Assembly (NCBI GenBank): GCA_003134505.1
Contig: PLBK01000024.1
Coordinates: 1 to 32,959 of the forward strand
Source: Actinomycetota bacterium
GTDB lineage: Bacteria; Actinomycetota; Thermoleophilia; Gaiellales; Gaiellaceae
DNA: 32,959 bases
Direction of reading: 5' to 3'
Positions within the stretch are counted from its first letter, which is position 1. Each line of letters begins with the position of its first letter. Below, in pieces: positions 17,596 to 26,697 of the stretch. A program made the position numbers and the translations under genes. The notes beneath the pieces were generated by a model, which worked only from the letters and a program-made list of their open reading frames with translations, did not search any database and was not told where the DNA came from.

Positions 17596-18735
17596 TCAGG
17601 CCGTGGGCTCGCGGGCGGCGTCCAGGAGGGCCAGGCTTACCTCGATCATCGCGTCCAGGTCGGCGACGGCGATGTGCTCGGTCGGCGTGTGGATCTCGGC
17701 CATGCCGTTCGCGAGATTCACGCAGGCGAGCCCGCGCTCGTTGAAGACGTTCGCGTCGGCGCCGCCGCCGCTGAGCGCGAACGTCGGTGTGTAGCCCGTC
17801 CGCTCGAGCGCGGACGCGGCGAGGCGCACGGGAGCGTCGCCCGGCCGGAACCGGTACGCGCGGTAGCTGCGGCTCACCGTCGTCTCGACCTCGCACTCCT
17901 CGAGCGTGGCGGCGAAGGTCATCGTCTCGGTCATCTCGCGCACCAGGTCGGCGAGCTTCTCCTCGTCGTGGCTGCGTGCCTCGGCGCGGAAGGAGCAGAG
18001 CTCGGGGACGATGTTGCGCGCCGTTCCGCCGGCGATCACGCCGACGTTGGCCGAGGTCTCCTCGTCGATCCGTCCGAGCCGCATGTCCGCGATCGCCCGC
18101 GCGGCGGCGGCGATCGCCGAGCGCCCCTCCTCCGGATACATGCCCGCGTGCGCGGCGCGGCCCTGGAACGCCGCCTCGATCGCGACCGAGGACGGTGCGC
18201 CGAGGACGATCTCGCCGACCGGCGCCGCCTGGTCGTAGACGTACCCGACCCTGGCCCGAAGGCGCGTCTGGTCGAAGGCGTAGGCGCCGACGAGGCCGAC
18301 CTCCTCCCTCGGCGTGAACAGGAGCTCGAGCCCGGCGTGCGGGCGGCCCTCCTCGACCACGCGCCGCGTCGCCTCCAGCATCACCGCGACGGCCGACTTG
18401 TCGTCGGCGCCCAGAATCGTGCCCGCAGCGTTGCGGACGACGCCGTCCTCGACGACCGGCTCGATCGGCCCCGTCGGCGGAACCGTGTCCAGGTGCGCAC
18501 AGAGGAAGATCGGCGTGCCTCCTTCCGCGGTCGGCTCGACGCGGCAGAGGAGATTCCCCATCGTGGAGTCGATCGACGGGCCGCAGTCGTCCTCGTCCAC
18601 CTCGAGCCCGAGCCCGCGCAGGTAGGCCACCACCCGGTCCGCGACCGGCCGCTCCGCGCCCGGGGGGCTCGAGATCGCGGCCAGCTCGCAGAACAGGTCG
18701 AGCACAGGATGATCGCCCGCAGCCACGGCGGGCAT
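17596..18735 (-). CDS. M20-family peptidase (PepT-like)
   Basis: A 379-aa di-zinc peptidase of the tripeptidase-T-like branch. Metal and catalytic motifs in order are CAHLDTVPP (His81, Asp83), ILGADDKSAVAVML (Asp111/Asp112 pair), FTPREEVGLVGA (Glu144, Glu145) and a C-terminal EIHTPTEHIAV with the last His ligand. The lid domain has GRAAHAGMYPEEGRSAI. It presumably cleaves short peptides in the cytoplasm. ATG 18735 lies 23 nt after the pyrG stop, so the two are probably co-transcribed. No good ribosome-binding site is visible. Confidence 0.88.
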   Translation of the reverse strand: MPAVAAGDHPVLDLFCELAAISSPPGAERPVADRVVAYLRGLGLEVDEDDCGPSIDSTMGNLLCRVEPTAEGGTPIFLCAHLDTVPPTGPIEPVVEDGVVRNAAGTILGADDKSAVAVMLEATRRVVEEGRPHAGLELLFTPREEVGLVGAYAFDQTRLRARVGYVYDQAAPVGEIVLGAPSSVAIEAAFQGRAAHAGMYPEEGRSAIAAAARAIADMRLGRIDEETSANVGVIAGGTARNIVPELCSFRAEARSHDEEKLADLVREMTETMTFAATLEECEVETTVSRSYRAYRFRPGDAPVRLAASALERTGYTPTFALSGGGADANVFNERGLACVNLANGMAEIHTPTEHIAVADLDAMIEVSLALLDAAREPTA

Positions 18736-18758
18736 CTTAGGCGGCCAGGGCGGGACGG

Positions 18759-20402
18759 CTACCGGGTGGCGACGGCGGAGCGGTCGCGCGTGCGGGCACG
18801 TTCGAGCGCGGCGCCGACGAAGTCGCGGAACAGCGGCGCGGGCCGCATCGGCCGCGACTTGAACTCGGGGTGGAACTGGCTGGCGACGAACCAGGGGTGA
18901 TCGGGAAGCTCGACGATCTCCACGAGCCGTCCCTCCTGGTAGGTGCCGGAGATGACCAGGCCCGCGTCGACGAGCCGGGGCCGGAAGTGGTTGTTCACCT
19001 CGTAGCGGTGGCGGTGCCGCTCGTGCACGACCGCCTCGCCGTAGGCCTCGCGGGCGCGCGAGCCGTCGAGGAGCTCGACCGCCTGCGCGCCGAGCCGCAT
19101 CGTGCCGCCGAGGTCCTCGACCTCCTTCTGCTCGGGCAGCAGGTCGATCACAGGGTACGGCGTCTCGGGATCCATCTCGGTCGAGTTCGCGCCGTCGAGC
19201 CCGACGACGTGCCGCGCGAACTCGGACACGGCGACGTGCATGCCGAGGCAGATGCCGAGGTACGGGATCTCGCGCTCGCGGGCGACACGGCAGGCGAGGA
19301 TCTTCCCTTCCCAGCCGCGCGAGCCGAACCCGCCCGGAACGAGCACGCCGTCGACCTGCTCGAGCTCGCGGCCGGCCTCCTCGAGGGACATGCCCTCCGC
19401 GTCCACCCAGCGCACCTTGACGAAGCAGCCGTGATGGATCCCCGCGTGCTTGAGCGCCTCGTGCACGGAGAGGTAGGCGTCGTGGAGCTTGACGTACTTG
19501 CCGACGAGCGCGATCTCGACGGTGCCCTCCCGCTCGGCGATCCGGTCGGTCAGCTCGCTCCATTCGGCGAGGTCGGCCTCGCCGTCTTCGAGCCCGAGCT
19601 TCTTGCAGACAAGCTCGTCGAGGCCCTGCGCCTGGAGCGCCTCGGGGACGAGGTAGACGTCGGCAACGTCCTCGTTCGAGATCACCGCGTTGGTGTCGAC
19701 GTCGGCGAAGAGCGCGATCTTGTCGCGGATGTCCGGCGAGAGCGGGTCGCGCGAGCGGCAGACGACGATGTCCGGGTGGATGCCGATGCGCCGCAGCTCG
19801 TTGACCGAGTGCTGCGTCGGCTTCGTCTTGAGCTCCCCGGCCGAGTCGACGAAGGGAACGAGCGTGACGTGCAGGTAGAGCACGTTCTCGGGGCCGGCCT
19901 CGCGCCGGATCTGGCGGATCGCCTCGAGGAACGGCAGCGACTCGATGTCGCCGACGGTGCCGCCGATCTCGGAGATGAGGACGTCGCAGTCCGTCGCCTC
20001 CCCGGCGCGCCGCATCCGGTCCTTGATCTCGTTCGTGATGTGCGGGATGACCTGCACCGTGGAGCCCAGGTACTCGCCGCGGCGCTCTTTCCGGATCACC
20101 GAGTACCAGACGGCGCCCGCGGTGTGGTTCGCCGTGGCGCTCAGGTTCTGGTCGAGGAAGCGCTCGTAGTGGCCGATATCGAGGTCGGTCTCGGCGCCGT
20201 CCTCGGTGACGAAGACCTCGCCGTGCTGGAACGGGCTCATCGTGCCCGGATCGACGTTGATGTACGGGTCGAACTTCAGGACGCCGACCTTGAGGCCGCG
20301 CGCCTTCAGCATCGCCCCGAGCGATGCCGCCGTGATCCCCTTGCCGAGCGACGAGACGACGCCGCCGGTGACGAACACGTACTTGACGGGGCGGGCGCTC
20401 AC
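18759..20402 (-). CDS. pyrG: CTP synthase (glutamine hydrolysing)
   Basis: A 547-aa enzyme making CTP from UTP, ATP and glutamine. The synthetase domain opens [16 protein letters not shown] (7-22), followed by [20 protein letters not shown] (44-63) and [12 protein letters not shown]. The C-terminal class I glutaminase has the nucleophile Cys385 in YLGICLGMH, with His511 and Glu513 in [11 protein letters not shown]. The residue after GM is His389 where Gln is usual. GTG 20402 is the only start compatible with the family N-terminus. A TACCCT -10 candidate about 100 nt upstream implies a leader of some 90 nt. Confidence 0.97.
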   Translation of the reverse strand: MSARPVKYVFVTGGVVSSLGKGITAASLGAMLKARGLKVGVLKFDPYINVDPGTMSPFQHGEVFVTEDGAETDLDIGHYERFLDQNLSATANHTAGAVWYSVIRKERRGEYLGSTVQVIPHITNEIKDRMRRAGEATDCDVLISEIGGTVGDIESLPFLEAIRQIRREAGPENVLYLHVTLVPFVDSAGELKTKPTQHSVNELRRIGIHPDIVVCRSRDPLSPDIRDKIALFADVDTNAVISNEDVADVYLVPEALQAQGLDELVCKKLGLEDGEADLAEWSELTDRIAEREGTVEIALVGKYVKLHDAYLSVHEALKHAGIHHGCFVKVRWVDAEGMSLEEAGRELEQVDGVLVPGGFGSRGWEGKILACRVAREREIPYLGICLGMHVAVSEFARHVVGLDGANSTEMDPETPYPVIDLLPEQKEVEDLGGTMRLGAQAVELLDGSRAREAYGEAVVHERHRHRYEVNNHFRPRLVDAGLVISGTYQEGRLVEIVELPDHPWFVASQFHPEFKSRPMRPAPLFRDFVGAALERARTRDRSAVATR

Positions 20403-20510
20403 GCCTGCGCACCACCTGCAGCAACCGGGCTGTCGTCGAGGAGGGTCGGGCCGGGTCTCGAGGCGATTACGACTGGCGCCTTCCCGTTACCCACGGACCT
20501 CAAGGGTAGC
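20403..20510 (-). promoter_or_regulatory. pyrG upstream region with distant -10 candidate
   Basis: GCTACCCTTG (minus strand, 20501-20510) contains TACCCT, similar to GCTACCTTGG at 1961-1970 upstream of the 29-aa gene. No convincing -35. If used, it leaves a leader of about 90 nt. I found no classic pyrG attenuator or T-tract. The stretch 20511-20587 holds nothing else recognisable. Confidence 0.3.
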
Positions 20511-20587
20511 AGGGCGCAGCGTTCGGCCGTTCTCGCGAGCCGGGCGGTCACGTCACTGATCCTAGGGTCGCTGCAGGACGGTGCCAG

Positions 20588-21016
20588 TCAGAGCGTCGCA
20601 GCCGTCTGGCAGAGCGCCTGGAGCCGGGCGAGCGCCTGACGGGGAAGCGCCCGCGGCCGGCCGAACGCTTCCGGGCGCCAGGCTCCCTCGACGGCGAGCC
20701 GGGCGCTCGTGTGCCGCTCGTCGATCGCCTCGAGCACGATCTCGACGGCGAGCCGATCAGCGGTCAGGTACCAGGACGCGCGGACGTACGGCTGGACGTC
20801 GCGGACGAGCAGCAGGCCGCCCGAGTAGGCCTTCCGGAACAGCGTCGGCTGGCGCGGGCCTACGACCTCCCAGCGTGCCCCCGGCGCGAGGCCGCGGCGA
20901 TCGGGTCGGACGGAGCTGATCCCGGGCCACCAGTCGGACAAGTGGTACGGCTCGGTCAGGAAGGCCCAGACCTCGGCTCGCGAAGCTTGCAGCTCCTGTG
21001 TGGCTTCCGCCCTCAC
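20588..21016 (-). CDS. SRPBCC (START-like / polyketide cyclase) domain protein
   Basis: A 142-aa protein from GTG 21016, overlapping the recN stop by 4 nt. It opens with a beta strand and Trp-rich helix typical of SRPBCC proteins (VWAFLTEPYHLSDWWPGISS, residues 16-35). LAPGARWEVVG and a closing amphipathic helix (ALPRQALARLQALCQTA) that would cap a hydrophobic ligand pocket follow. The ligand is unknown. Translational coupling to recN is notable but gives no mechanism. Confidence 0.75.
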   Translation of the reverse strand: MRAEATQELQASRAEVWAFLTEPYHLSDWWPGISSVRPDRRGLAPGARWEVVGPRQPTLFRKAYSGGLLLVRDVQPYVRASWYLTADRLAVEIVLEAIDERHTSARLAVEGAWRPEAFGRPRALPRQALARLQALCQTAATL

Positions 21017-22650
21017 GCCTCGCCGAGCGCGGCCAGGAACTCGCGGCCGCCCAGCATTCGCTCGAGCTCGTCGCGGCGCTCTTCGTCCGTCAGCTCCTGG
21101 ATCCGCGTGTGCGTCGGGTCGCCGGGCACCTTCTCGACGCGGAAGTGCCGGTCGGCGCGGCTCGCGATCTGCGGCAGGTGCGTGATCGTGATCACCTGCG
21201 CCCGCTCGGCGAGCCGCACGAGCGTCTCGGCGACGGCGTGGGCGGTCTGGCCCCCGATGCCGGCGTCGATCTCGTCGAAGACCATCGTCGCCCCGCCGCC
21301 CACGGCCGCGATCGCCAGCGCCACGCGTGAGAGCTCGCCGCCCGACGCAGTCTCCGCAACCGGTCCGAACGGCAGCCCCCGGTTCGGCCGGATCAGGAAC
21401 GCGGCCTCGTCCTTCCCGGCCGGGCCGGGACCGTCCGATCGCTCGCGCAGCTCGACCCGGAACTCGCCCTCGCCGAGGCCTATGCCGACCAGCTCGGCGG
21501 CCACGGCCGTCGCGAAGGGCTCCGCTGCATCCCGACGTGCCGCCGCCAGGCCTGCCGCCAGCGAGGCGACCCGCTCCTCGGCGGCCGCGAGCGCCTCCGC
21601 GGCCTGCGCCGCCGGATCGCCGCCCTCGCCGAGCTGCGCGAGCTCGCTTCTCGCCTCCGCCGCCCGGGCGAGAAGCTCCTCGTAGCTTGCCGAGCGGTAA
21701 CGCCGCTTGGCGTCTGCGATCCGGTCGAGCCGCGACTCGACCTCCTCGACACGAGCCGGATCGGCGTCGAGAGCGGCGAGGAAGCCGCGGAGCGCGCTCG
21801 CGACCTCGCGGACCCGCAGCTCGACGTCGCGAAGCTCGTCGCCGGCCCAGCCGAGCTCGGGCGCGAGCCGCTCGACGCCCGCGACCGCCCGCTCGGCCGA
21901 GGCGATCAGGTCGGCTGCGCCGTCGCCCTCCTCGGGGTCGATTGCGGCCGCGGCGGCGGCAGCCGCCTCGACCAGCTCGCCCGTGTGGCGGAAGCGCTCG
22001 CGCTCGGCCCGGAGCTCGTCCTCCAGGCCGGGTTCGAGCCCGTCCGTGTCCTCGACGAGCGCGCGGAGCTCGGCGAGCCTGGCCTCCGCCGAGGCGGCAT
22101 CGCGCGTGAGCTCGTCGTGACGTCGCCTGGCTGCGAGCAGCTCGCGCCAGGCGGCACGCAGGTCGGCGCGACGACGGAGCTGCTCTGGCCCGACGAAGGC
22201 GTCGAGGACGTCGAGCTGATAGGCGGGACGCGCCAAACGGCGCTGCTCGAACTGGCCGGACATGGCCACCAGCCGCTCGGCCGCCCGGGCCACGTCCTCA
22301 CGGGCCGCCGATCGGCCCCAGGCGTACGCCCTCGTCCGCCCGTCCGCGAAGACCCGCCGCGCGATCACGAGCCCGTCCTCGTCCTCGGGACGGAGTTCCG
22401 CGAGCGCCTCGAGCTCGTCCTCGTCGAGGAACGCGGGCGGAACGTCCAGCTCCGCCTCGACATACGCGTCCGCGCCCGCGAGCCCGACGTAGCCGGCGTC
22501 GCCCTTCGTGCCGAGGAGGAGGCCGAACGCCTGCGCGAGGATCGTCTTGCCGGCCCCGGTCTCGCCGGTGATCACGTTCAGGCCGGTTGCGAAGGCGAGC
22601 TCGGCCTCGCGGATCAGGACGAGGTTGTCGATGCGCAGCCGCGACAGCAT
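21013..22650 (-). CDS. recN: DNA repair protein RecN
   Basis: A 545-aa SMC-like ATPase for double-strand-break repair. The N-terminal Walker A is GETGAGKT (29-36), within LNVITGETGAGKTILAQAFG. A long Ala/Glu/Arg-rich coiled-coil arm spans about 155-370. The ABC signature ETASGGELSRVALAIAA and Walker B MVFDEIDAGIGGQ lie near residues 430-465, and THLPQIASRADRHF is the H-loop region. ATG 22650 matches the family start. TACGAT lies 8 nt upstream and may be its own -10. Confidence 0.95.
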   Translation of the reverse strand: MLSRLRIDNLVLIREAELAFATGLNVITGETGAGKTILAQAFGLLLGTKGDAGYVGLAGADAYVEAELDVPPAFLDEDELEALAELRPEDEDGLVIARRVFADGRTRAYAWGRSAAREDVARAAERLVAMSGQFEQRRLARPAYQLDVLDAFVGPEQLRRRADLRAAWRELLAARRRHDELTRDAASAEARLAELRALVEDTDGLEPGLEDELRAERERFRHTGELVEAAAAAAAAIDPEEGDGAADLIASAERAVAGVERLAPELGWAGDELRDVELRVREVASALRGFLAALDADPARVEEVESRLDRIADAKRRYRSASYEELLARAAEARSELAQLGEGGDPAAQAAEALAAAEERVASLAAGLAAARRDAAEPFATAVAAELVGIGLGEGEFRVELRERSDGPGPAGKDEAAFLIRPNRGLPFGPVAETASGGELSRVALAIAAVGGGATMVFDEIDAGIGGQTAHAVAETLVRLAERAQVITITHLPQIASRADRHFRVEKVPGDPTHTRIQELTDEERRDELERMLGGREFLAALGEA

Positions 22651-22658
22651 CGCCCGTG

Positions 22659-22664
22659 ATCGTA
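22659..22664 (-). promoter_or_regulatory. Putative -10 element of recN
   Basis: TACGAT on the minus strand, 8 nt before the recN ATG, within the 82-nt gap after nadK. It would let recN be expressed apart from the upstream operon. No LexA box was recognised. Confidence 0.35.
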
Positions 22665-22668
22665 CGGC

Positions 22669-22731
22669 CCGCGTCGGGTCGCGGCCATCCTCCGTGCCCA
22701 CCGTGTCCCGCTCGGCCCCTGGCCGACGCGG
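22669..22731. repeat. Long-loop inverted repeat between nadK and recN
   Basis: CCGCGTCGG (22669-22677) and CCGACGCGG (22723-22731) are perfect 9-bp complements 45 nt apart, and GGCC on the outer side extends the pairing with one bulge. It starts right at the nadK stop. Possible roles are terminator, attenuator or protein site. Confidence 0.4.
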
Positions 22732-22732
22732 C

Positions 22733-23554
22733 CTACGACGTGAACGTGTTGCGGTAACGGTGGAAGAAGGTGACCTCGGGCAACGTCGCGAGCAGGGTGC
22801 GCTGCTCCCCGAGCCGGACGACGGCGCTTCCGCCGGGTGGGATCTCCCCCAGCTGCCGCCCGTCGAAGAGCACGGTGGCGGCCACGTGCGGCGTCTCGTT
22901 GGTGACGACCACGTCGAGCCCGCGCGGCACGACCATCGAGCGCGCGTGCAGCGAGTGCGGCGCGATGAAGGTGACCGCCATCGCGTCCAGCCCCCAGACG
23001 AGCACCGGGCCGCCGTTCGAGAGGTTGTAGGCGGTCGAGCCGGGCGGCGTCGCGCAGATGATCCCGTCGCACGCCTGCCGGCCGAGCGGCTCGCCGCCGA
23101 CGGTCCACGACAGCTCGACCATCCGCCCGACCGTGGCGCTCGCCGCGACGACGTCGTTGACCGCGAAGCGGCGCTGGCCGTCGAGCTCCAGCTCGAGGGT
23201 CGGCAGCTCGATGACACGGTGCTCCCCGGCGAAGACACGCGGGAGCTGAGAATCGAGGTCGCTCTCGGCGATCGCGGTCAGGAACCCGACCCGTCCGAAG
23301 TTGACGCCGATCGCGGGGATGCCGGTGCCGAGCAGCCGGTAGAGAGCGCGCAGCATCGTCCCGTCCCCGCCCAGGACGAGCACGAGATCGGCGTCGGCGA
23401 GATCGTGCGGCGCCTCGTCGATATCGTGCTTGGAGAGCTCGTCCTGTGGGAAGACGAGCTCGACGCCGGCGTCGTGCGCCGCCGCCTCGACACGCTGCAG
23501 CGCCGGGCCGATCGCCTCCGCCCGGCCGTGGGTGAGCACGGCGGCGCGGCGCAC
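22733..23554 (-). CDS. nadK: NAD kinase
   Basis: A 273-aa ATP/polyphosphate-dependent NAD kinase producing NADP. The GGDGTMLRALY motif covers residues 62-72. VNFGRVGFLTA, the NDVVAASATVGRMVEL stretch, ICATPPGSTAYNLSNGGP and APHSLHARSMVVP are the canonical family blocks. GTG 23554 is chosen (protein begins VRRAAVLTHGR). An ATG at 23596 would overlap tlyA by 38 nt and add a non-conserved Ser/Pro-rich extension. The order tlyA-nadK-recN is conserved in many bacteria. Confidence 0.94.
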   Translation of the reverse strand: MRRAAVLTHGRAEAIGPALQRVEAAAHDAGVELVFPQDELSKHDIDEAPHDLADADLVLVLGGDGTMLRALYRLLGTGIPAIGVNFGRVGFLTAIAESDLDSQLPRVFAGEHRVIELPTLELELDGQRRFAVNDVVAASATVGRMVELSWTVGGEPLGRQACDGIICATPPGSTAYNLSNGGPVLVWGLDAMAVTFIAPHSLHARSMVVPRGLDVVVTNETPHVAATVLFDGRQLGEIPPGGSAVVRLGEQRTLLATLPEVTFFHRYRNTFTS

Positions 23555-23558
23555 GGCG

Positions 23559-24320
23559 CTACCCGACGGCGGCGTCGATCCAGTCATCGAGCTCATCGGG
23601 GTTCAGGGGGTCGTCTGCCTGGACGAGGTAGAGGAAGAACTCGCGGTTGCCCTTGGGGCCGGGCAGTCCGGAGTCTACGACCCCGGCGACCTGCGCCCCC
23701 CAGCCGGGAGCCGCGGCGGCGACCTCGCAGAGCACGCGCCGGTGCACGGACGGGTCGCGGACGACGCCTTTCTGCACCTCGGCCCGGCCGGCCTCGAACT
23801 GCGGCTTCACGAGCACGAGCGCGCGCCAGCCCGGCGCCGCGAGCGCGAGCGCGGGTGGCAGCGCCGTCCGGACCGAGATGAACGAGACGTCGCAGGTGAC
23901 GAGATCGGGCGCGAACGGGAGCCGGTCGAGCTGACGCGCGTTCGTCCGCTCGAGCACCGTGACGCGGGGATCGTTGCGGATCCTCGGATGGAGCTGGCCG
24001 TGACCGACGTCGACGGCGACCACGCGGTCGGCGCCGTGCTGCAGCACGCAATCGGTGAAGCCGCCGGTCGAGGCGCCGACGTCGAGGCAGCTCGCACCGG
24101 TCACGTCGATCCCGAGCGCTTCGAGTGCGTTCGCGAGCTTCTCGCCGCCGCGCGATACGTAGCGCGGCGGCCGCTCGACGGCGAGCTCGGCATCCTCGTC
24201 GATCTGCTCTCCGGCCTTCGAGTGGCCGGGAACGAGGCCCGCGAGGACGAGCGCCTGCGCCTGCGCGCGCGACTCGGCCAGCCCGCGCTCGACGAGCACC
24301 ACGTCGAGCCGCTTCTTCAT
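23559..24320 (-). CDS. tlyA: TlyA-family rRNA (ribose-2'-O) methyltransferase
   Basis: A 253-aa protein. The N-terminal S4 RNA-binding domain (LDVVLVERGLAESRAQAQAL, residues 5-24) is followed by an FtsJ-like methyltransferase. RYVSRGGEKLANAL precedes motif I CLDVGASTGGFTDC (78-91), and CDVSFISV and LVKPQFEAG (Lys172) follow. Homologues methylate 16S and 23S rRNA and confer capreomycin sensitivity, and the hemolysin label is historical. ATG 24320 overlaps the kynU stop by 3 nt (ATGA). Confidence 0.93.
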   Translation of the reverse strand: MKKRLDVVLVERGLAESRAQAQALVLAGLVPGHSKAGEQIDEDAELAVERPPRYVSRGGEKLANALEALGIDVTGASCLDVGASTGGFTDCVLQHGADRVVAVDVGHGQLHPRIRNDPRVTVLERTNARQLDRLPFAPDLVTCDVSFISVRTALPPALALAAPGWRALVLVKPQFEAGRAEVQKGVVRDPSVHRRVLCEVAAAAPGWGAQVAGVVDSGLPGPKGNREFFLYLVQADDPLNPDELDDWIDAAVG

Positions 24321-25561
24321 CCGCACGGCTCGAGCACGTCGAGGAGGGCCACGGCCACGCGGCGGCAGTCGTCGTAGGTGTTGTAGAGCGGGGTCGGCGC
24401 GAAGCGGAGCACGTCCGGCTCGCGGAAGTCGCAGACCACGCCGTGCTCCGAGCGCAGGCTCGCCGCGAGCGCGCGGGCGCCCTCGCACGAGACCGAGAGC
24501 TGGCAACCTCGCGCGGCAGGGTCGCGCGGCGTGATCACCCCCATCCGCCGCGAGCGCGCCACCTCGTCGAGCAGCTCCTCGAGGTACGCCGTCAGGCGCT
24601 GCGACCGGGCGCGCAGCGCGTCGAGGCCGATACGGTCGAACTGCTCGAGCGAGGCGCGGAGCGGGGCAAGGGCGAGCACCGGCGGCGTCGACACCGCCCA
24701 GCCCTCCGCCCCGGGCCGCGGGACGAAGTCGGGCTCCATGCGGAACCGCTCCGCCGGGTCGTTCCCCCACCAGCCCGCGAGCCGGGGCAGCTCGAGCCGG
24801 GACCCGTGGCGCTCGTGGACGAACGCGCCGCCGGGCGCGCCCGGCCCGCCGTTCACGTACTTGTAGTGGCACCAGACGGCGAAGTCCGCACCGGCGTCGT
24901 GGAGCGAGACCGGCACGTTGCCGATCGCGTGCGCCAGATCCCAGGCCGCGACCGCCCCCACTCCCTGCACGGCCGCGGTGATCGCCGCCACGTCCAGCAC
25001 CTGGCCGGTCAGGTAGTTCACGCCGGGGAGCAGGGCGAGCGCGAGCGAATCGCCCTCCCGCTCGATCGAGTCCAGGACGTCGTCGATCGGCACGCGCACG
25101 ACCGAGGCCGCCGGGTCGAGCCCGTGCAACGCCGCCTGGCTCTGCACGGCGTACGAGTCCGATGGAAACGCCGAGTCGTCGATCAGGATCCGGAACCGCT
25201 TCCGGGTCGGCCGGTAGAACGAGGCCATCAGCAGGTGGAGATTGACCGTGAGGGTGTTCATGACCGCGATCTCGTCCGGCGCCGCACCGACGAGCCGCCC
25301 GACCGAGGTGCGCAGCGAGCCCGCGTACTCGAGCCACGGCTCCCGGCTCTCGAACCAGCCCTCGACGCCGAGGCGCGCCCACTCGTCGAGCTCGTCCTCG
25401 AGCACAGCCCGGGCGGCGCGCGGCTCGAGTCCGAGCGAGTTGCCGGCGAGGTAGGCCCACTCCGGCTGCGAGCCGTCCGGCCAGGGCGGGACGCAGAACT
25501 CGTCCCGCAACGACGGGAGCGGATCGGCCGCCTCGAGCTCCGCGGCCCGCGCCTCGTCCAC
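24317..25561 (-). CDS. kynU: Kynureninase
   Basis: A 414-aa PLP enzyme cleaving kynurenine or 3-hydroxykynurenine to (hydroxy)anthranilate and alanine. Diagnostic blocks are YLAGNSLGLEPRAA (37-50), the WDLAHAIGN cofactor Asp (Asp208), and the PLP-lysine motif HYKYVNGGPGAPGG, where Lys234 is the Schiff-base residue. ELPRLAGWWG and WAVSTPPVLALAPL follow. The TTG at 25615 would add a non-conserved tail, so GTG 25561 is chosen. Neither tryptophan dioxygenase nor kynurenine monooxygenase is nearby. It occupies the place where many genomes have dxs. Confidence 0.93.
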   Translation of the reverse strand: MDEARAAELEAADPLPSLRDEFCVPPWPDGSQPEWAYLAGNSLGLEPRAARAVLEDELDEWARLGVEGWFESREPWLEYAGSLRTSVGRLVGAAPDEIAVMNTLTVNLHLLMASFYRPTRKRFRILIDDSAFPSDSYAVQSQAALHGLDPAASVVRVPIDDVLDSIEREGDSLALALLPGVNYLTGQVLDVAAITAAVQGVGAVAAWDLAHAIGNVPVSLHDAGADFAVWCHYKYVNGGPGAPGGAFVHERHGSRLELPRLAGWWGNDPAERFRMEPDFVPRPGAEGWAVSTPPVLALAPLRASLEQFDRIGLDALRARSQRLTAYLEELLDEVARSRRMGVITPRDPAARGCQLSVSCEGARALAASLRSEHGVVCDFREPDVLRFAPTPLYNTYDDCRRVAVALLDVLEPCG

Positions 25562-25641
25562 GTCAGACGATGCTCGGCCGGAAATTGTGGGGCCGCCGGG
25601 GGCGTCCCTGACCAAGACTGAGGCCGTGATCGCCCGCGGCG

Positions 25642-25658
25642 CGTACCCGCAGGGTACG
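25642..25658. terminator. Hairpin between ispA and kynU
   Basis: CGTACCC, GCA, GGGTACG: a perfect 7-bp stem with a 3-nt loop, about 85-100 nt downstream of the ispA stop and 81 nt upstream of kynU. It could end the acc-nusB-ispA transcript. The rest of the 181-nt gap shows no gene and no clear kynU promoter. Confidence 0.4.
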
Positions 25659-25742
25659 TGTTAGGGCGAGCGTGGACTCAGACGCCGCGTCAGGGGCGGC
25701 TCCGGCGGTGCCAACCTTCCGGGTCGATTTCCGGTCGAGCAT

Positions 25743-26516
25743 CTAAACAGCGCGGGTGGCGAGCGCGGAGACGATCCCGTCCAGAACGGCCGTGTCCACC
25801 GAGACCTCGCCCAGCCGCTCGTGCGCCCGCGCGGCAGCCTCGTCGGCGAGCCGCCGCGCACCGTCGGCGCCCTCGGAGACGAAGAACCCGTCCTGGTCGA
25901 GGATGTCGTCGACGACCTGGAAGAGCAGGCCGAGCTCGTCGCCGAACGCCCGCCAGGCGCCCTGCTCCGACTCCGGCACGCCGGAGGCCCATAGCGCCAT
26001 CGCGACCGAGGCGGAGAACAGGCAGCCGGTCTTCAGCCGGTGCACCGCCTTCAGGTCGGCCCCGTCGACCATCGTGTCGAGGTACTGGCCGCCGATCATC
26101 CCGAGCGTCATCTCGGCGAGCTCGCGCGCGACGTGCGGCGACGGGTACGAGGCCGCGAGCCGGAACGCCTCCGCCAGCAGGCCGTCGCCGGCCAGGACGG
26201 CGGTGCCTTCGCCGTAGGCGGCCCAGACGCTCGGCTTGCCGCGGCGCTCGTCGTCGTCGTCGAGCGAGGGCAGATCGTCGTGGACGAGCGAGAAGTTGTG
26301 GACGAGCTCGATCGCGAGCGCGGCCGGCATCACCTGCTCGACCGGAGCGCCGCACGCTTCGCCGGTCGCGAGGCAGATGACGGGCCGCACGCGCTTGCCG
26401 CCCATCTCGGCGAGGGCGTAGCGCATCGAGGCCGTCTGACCGTTCAGCTCGGGCCAGAACGCGAAGCGCTCGATCGCCTCTTCGACGACCGTCTTGAGCT
26501 CGTCAGGATTGCGCAT
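25743..26516 (-). CDS. ispA: Polyprenyl diphosphate synthase (farnesyl diphosphate synthase type)
   Basis: A 257-aa trans-prenyltransferase, somewhat shorter than the usual 290 or so. The first Asp-rich motif DDLPSLDDDDERRGKPS starts at residue 80 in the bacterial DDx4D form, and the second is VVDDILDQDG (Asp203/204/207). GGKRVRP (39-45) binds pyrophosphate. Phe75, five residues before the motif, is the bulky chain-length residue expected in FPP synthases, which favours FPP over GGPP. That is an inference. The start overlaps the XseB-like gene by 14 nt. Confidence 0.9.
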   Translation of the reverse strand: MRNPDELKTVVEEAIERFAFWPELNGQTASMRYALAEMGGKRVRPVICLATGEACGAPVEQVMPAALAIELVHNFSLVHDDLPSLDDDDERRGKPSVWAAYGEGTAVLAGDGLLAEAFRLAASYPSPHVARELAEMTLGMIGGQYLDTMVDGADLKAVHRLKTGCLFSASVAMALWASGVPESEQGAWRAFGDELGLLFQVVDDILDQDGFFVSEGADGARRLADEAAARAHERLGEVSVDTAVLDGIVSALATRAV

Positions 26517-26697
26517 CGGCCTCCCGGCGGGCGCGCTCGATCTCCGCGTGCGCCTCCTTGGCTAGCTCGGTGATCTCGCCGAGCAGCTCGACGGCCGCAT
26601 CGGGGTCGTCCGTCTCCTCGAGCCGCGCCCGGGCCGCCTCGAGCTTCGCGAGCAGCTCGGACGCGCGGTCGAGAGGATCGGCAGCGGAGGCGCTCAC
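26503..26697 (-). CDS. Small helical protein in the xseB position (exonuclease VII small-subunit-like)
   Basis: A 64-aa protein from GTG 26697, overlapping the nusB stop by 4 nt and ispA by 14 nt. It is two amphipathic helices (SELLAKLEAARARLEETDDP and AAVELLGEITELAKEAHAEI) with the size and heptad-like pattern of XseB. In other genomes xseB lies immediately before ispA, so position supports the assignment. However, the usual XseB signature is only weakly present and no xseA is found in the window. It may be a remnant or repurposed subunit. Confidence 0.6.
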   Translation of the reverse strand: MSASAADPLDRASELLAKLEAARARLEETDDPDAAVELLGEITELAKEAHAEIERARREADAQS

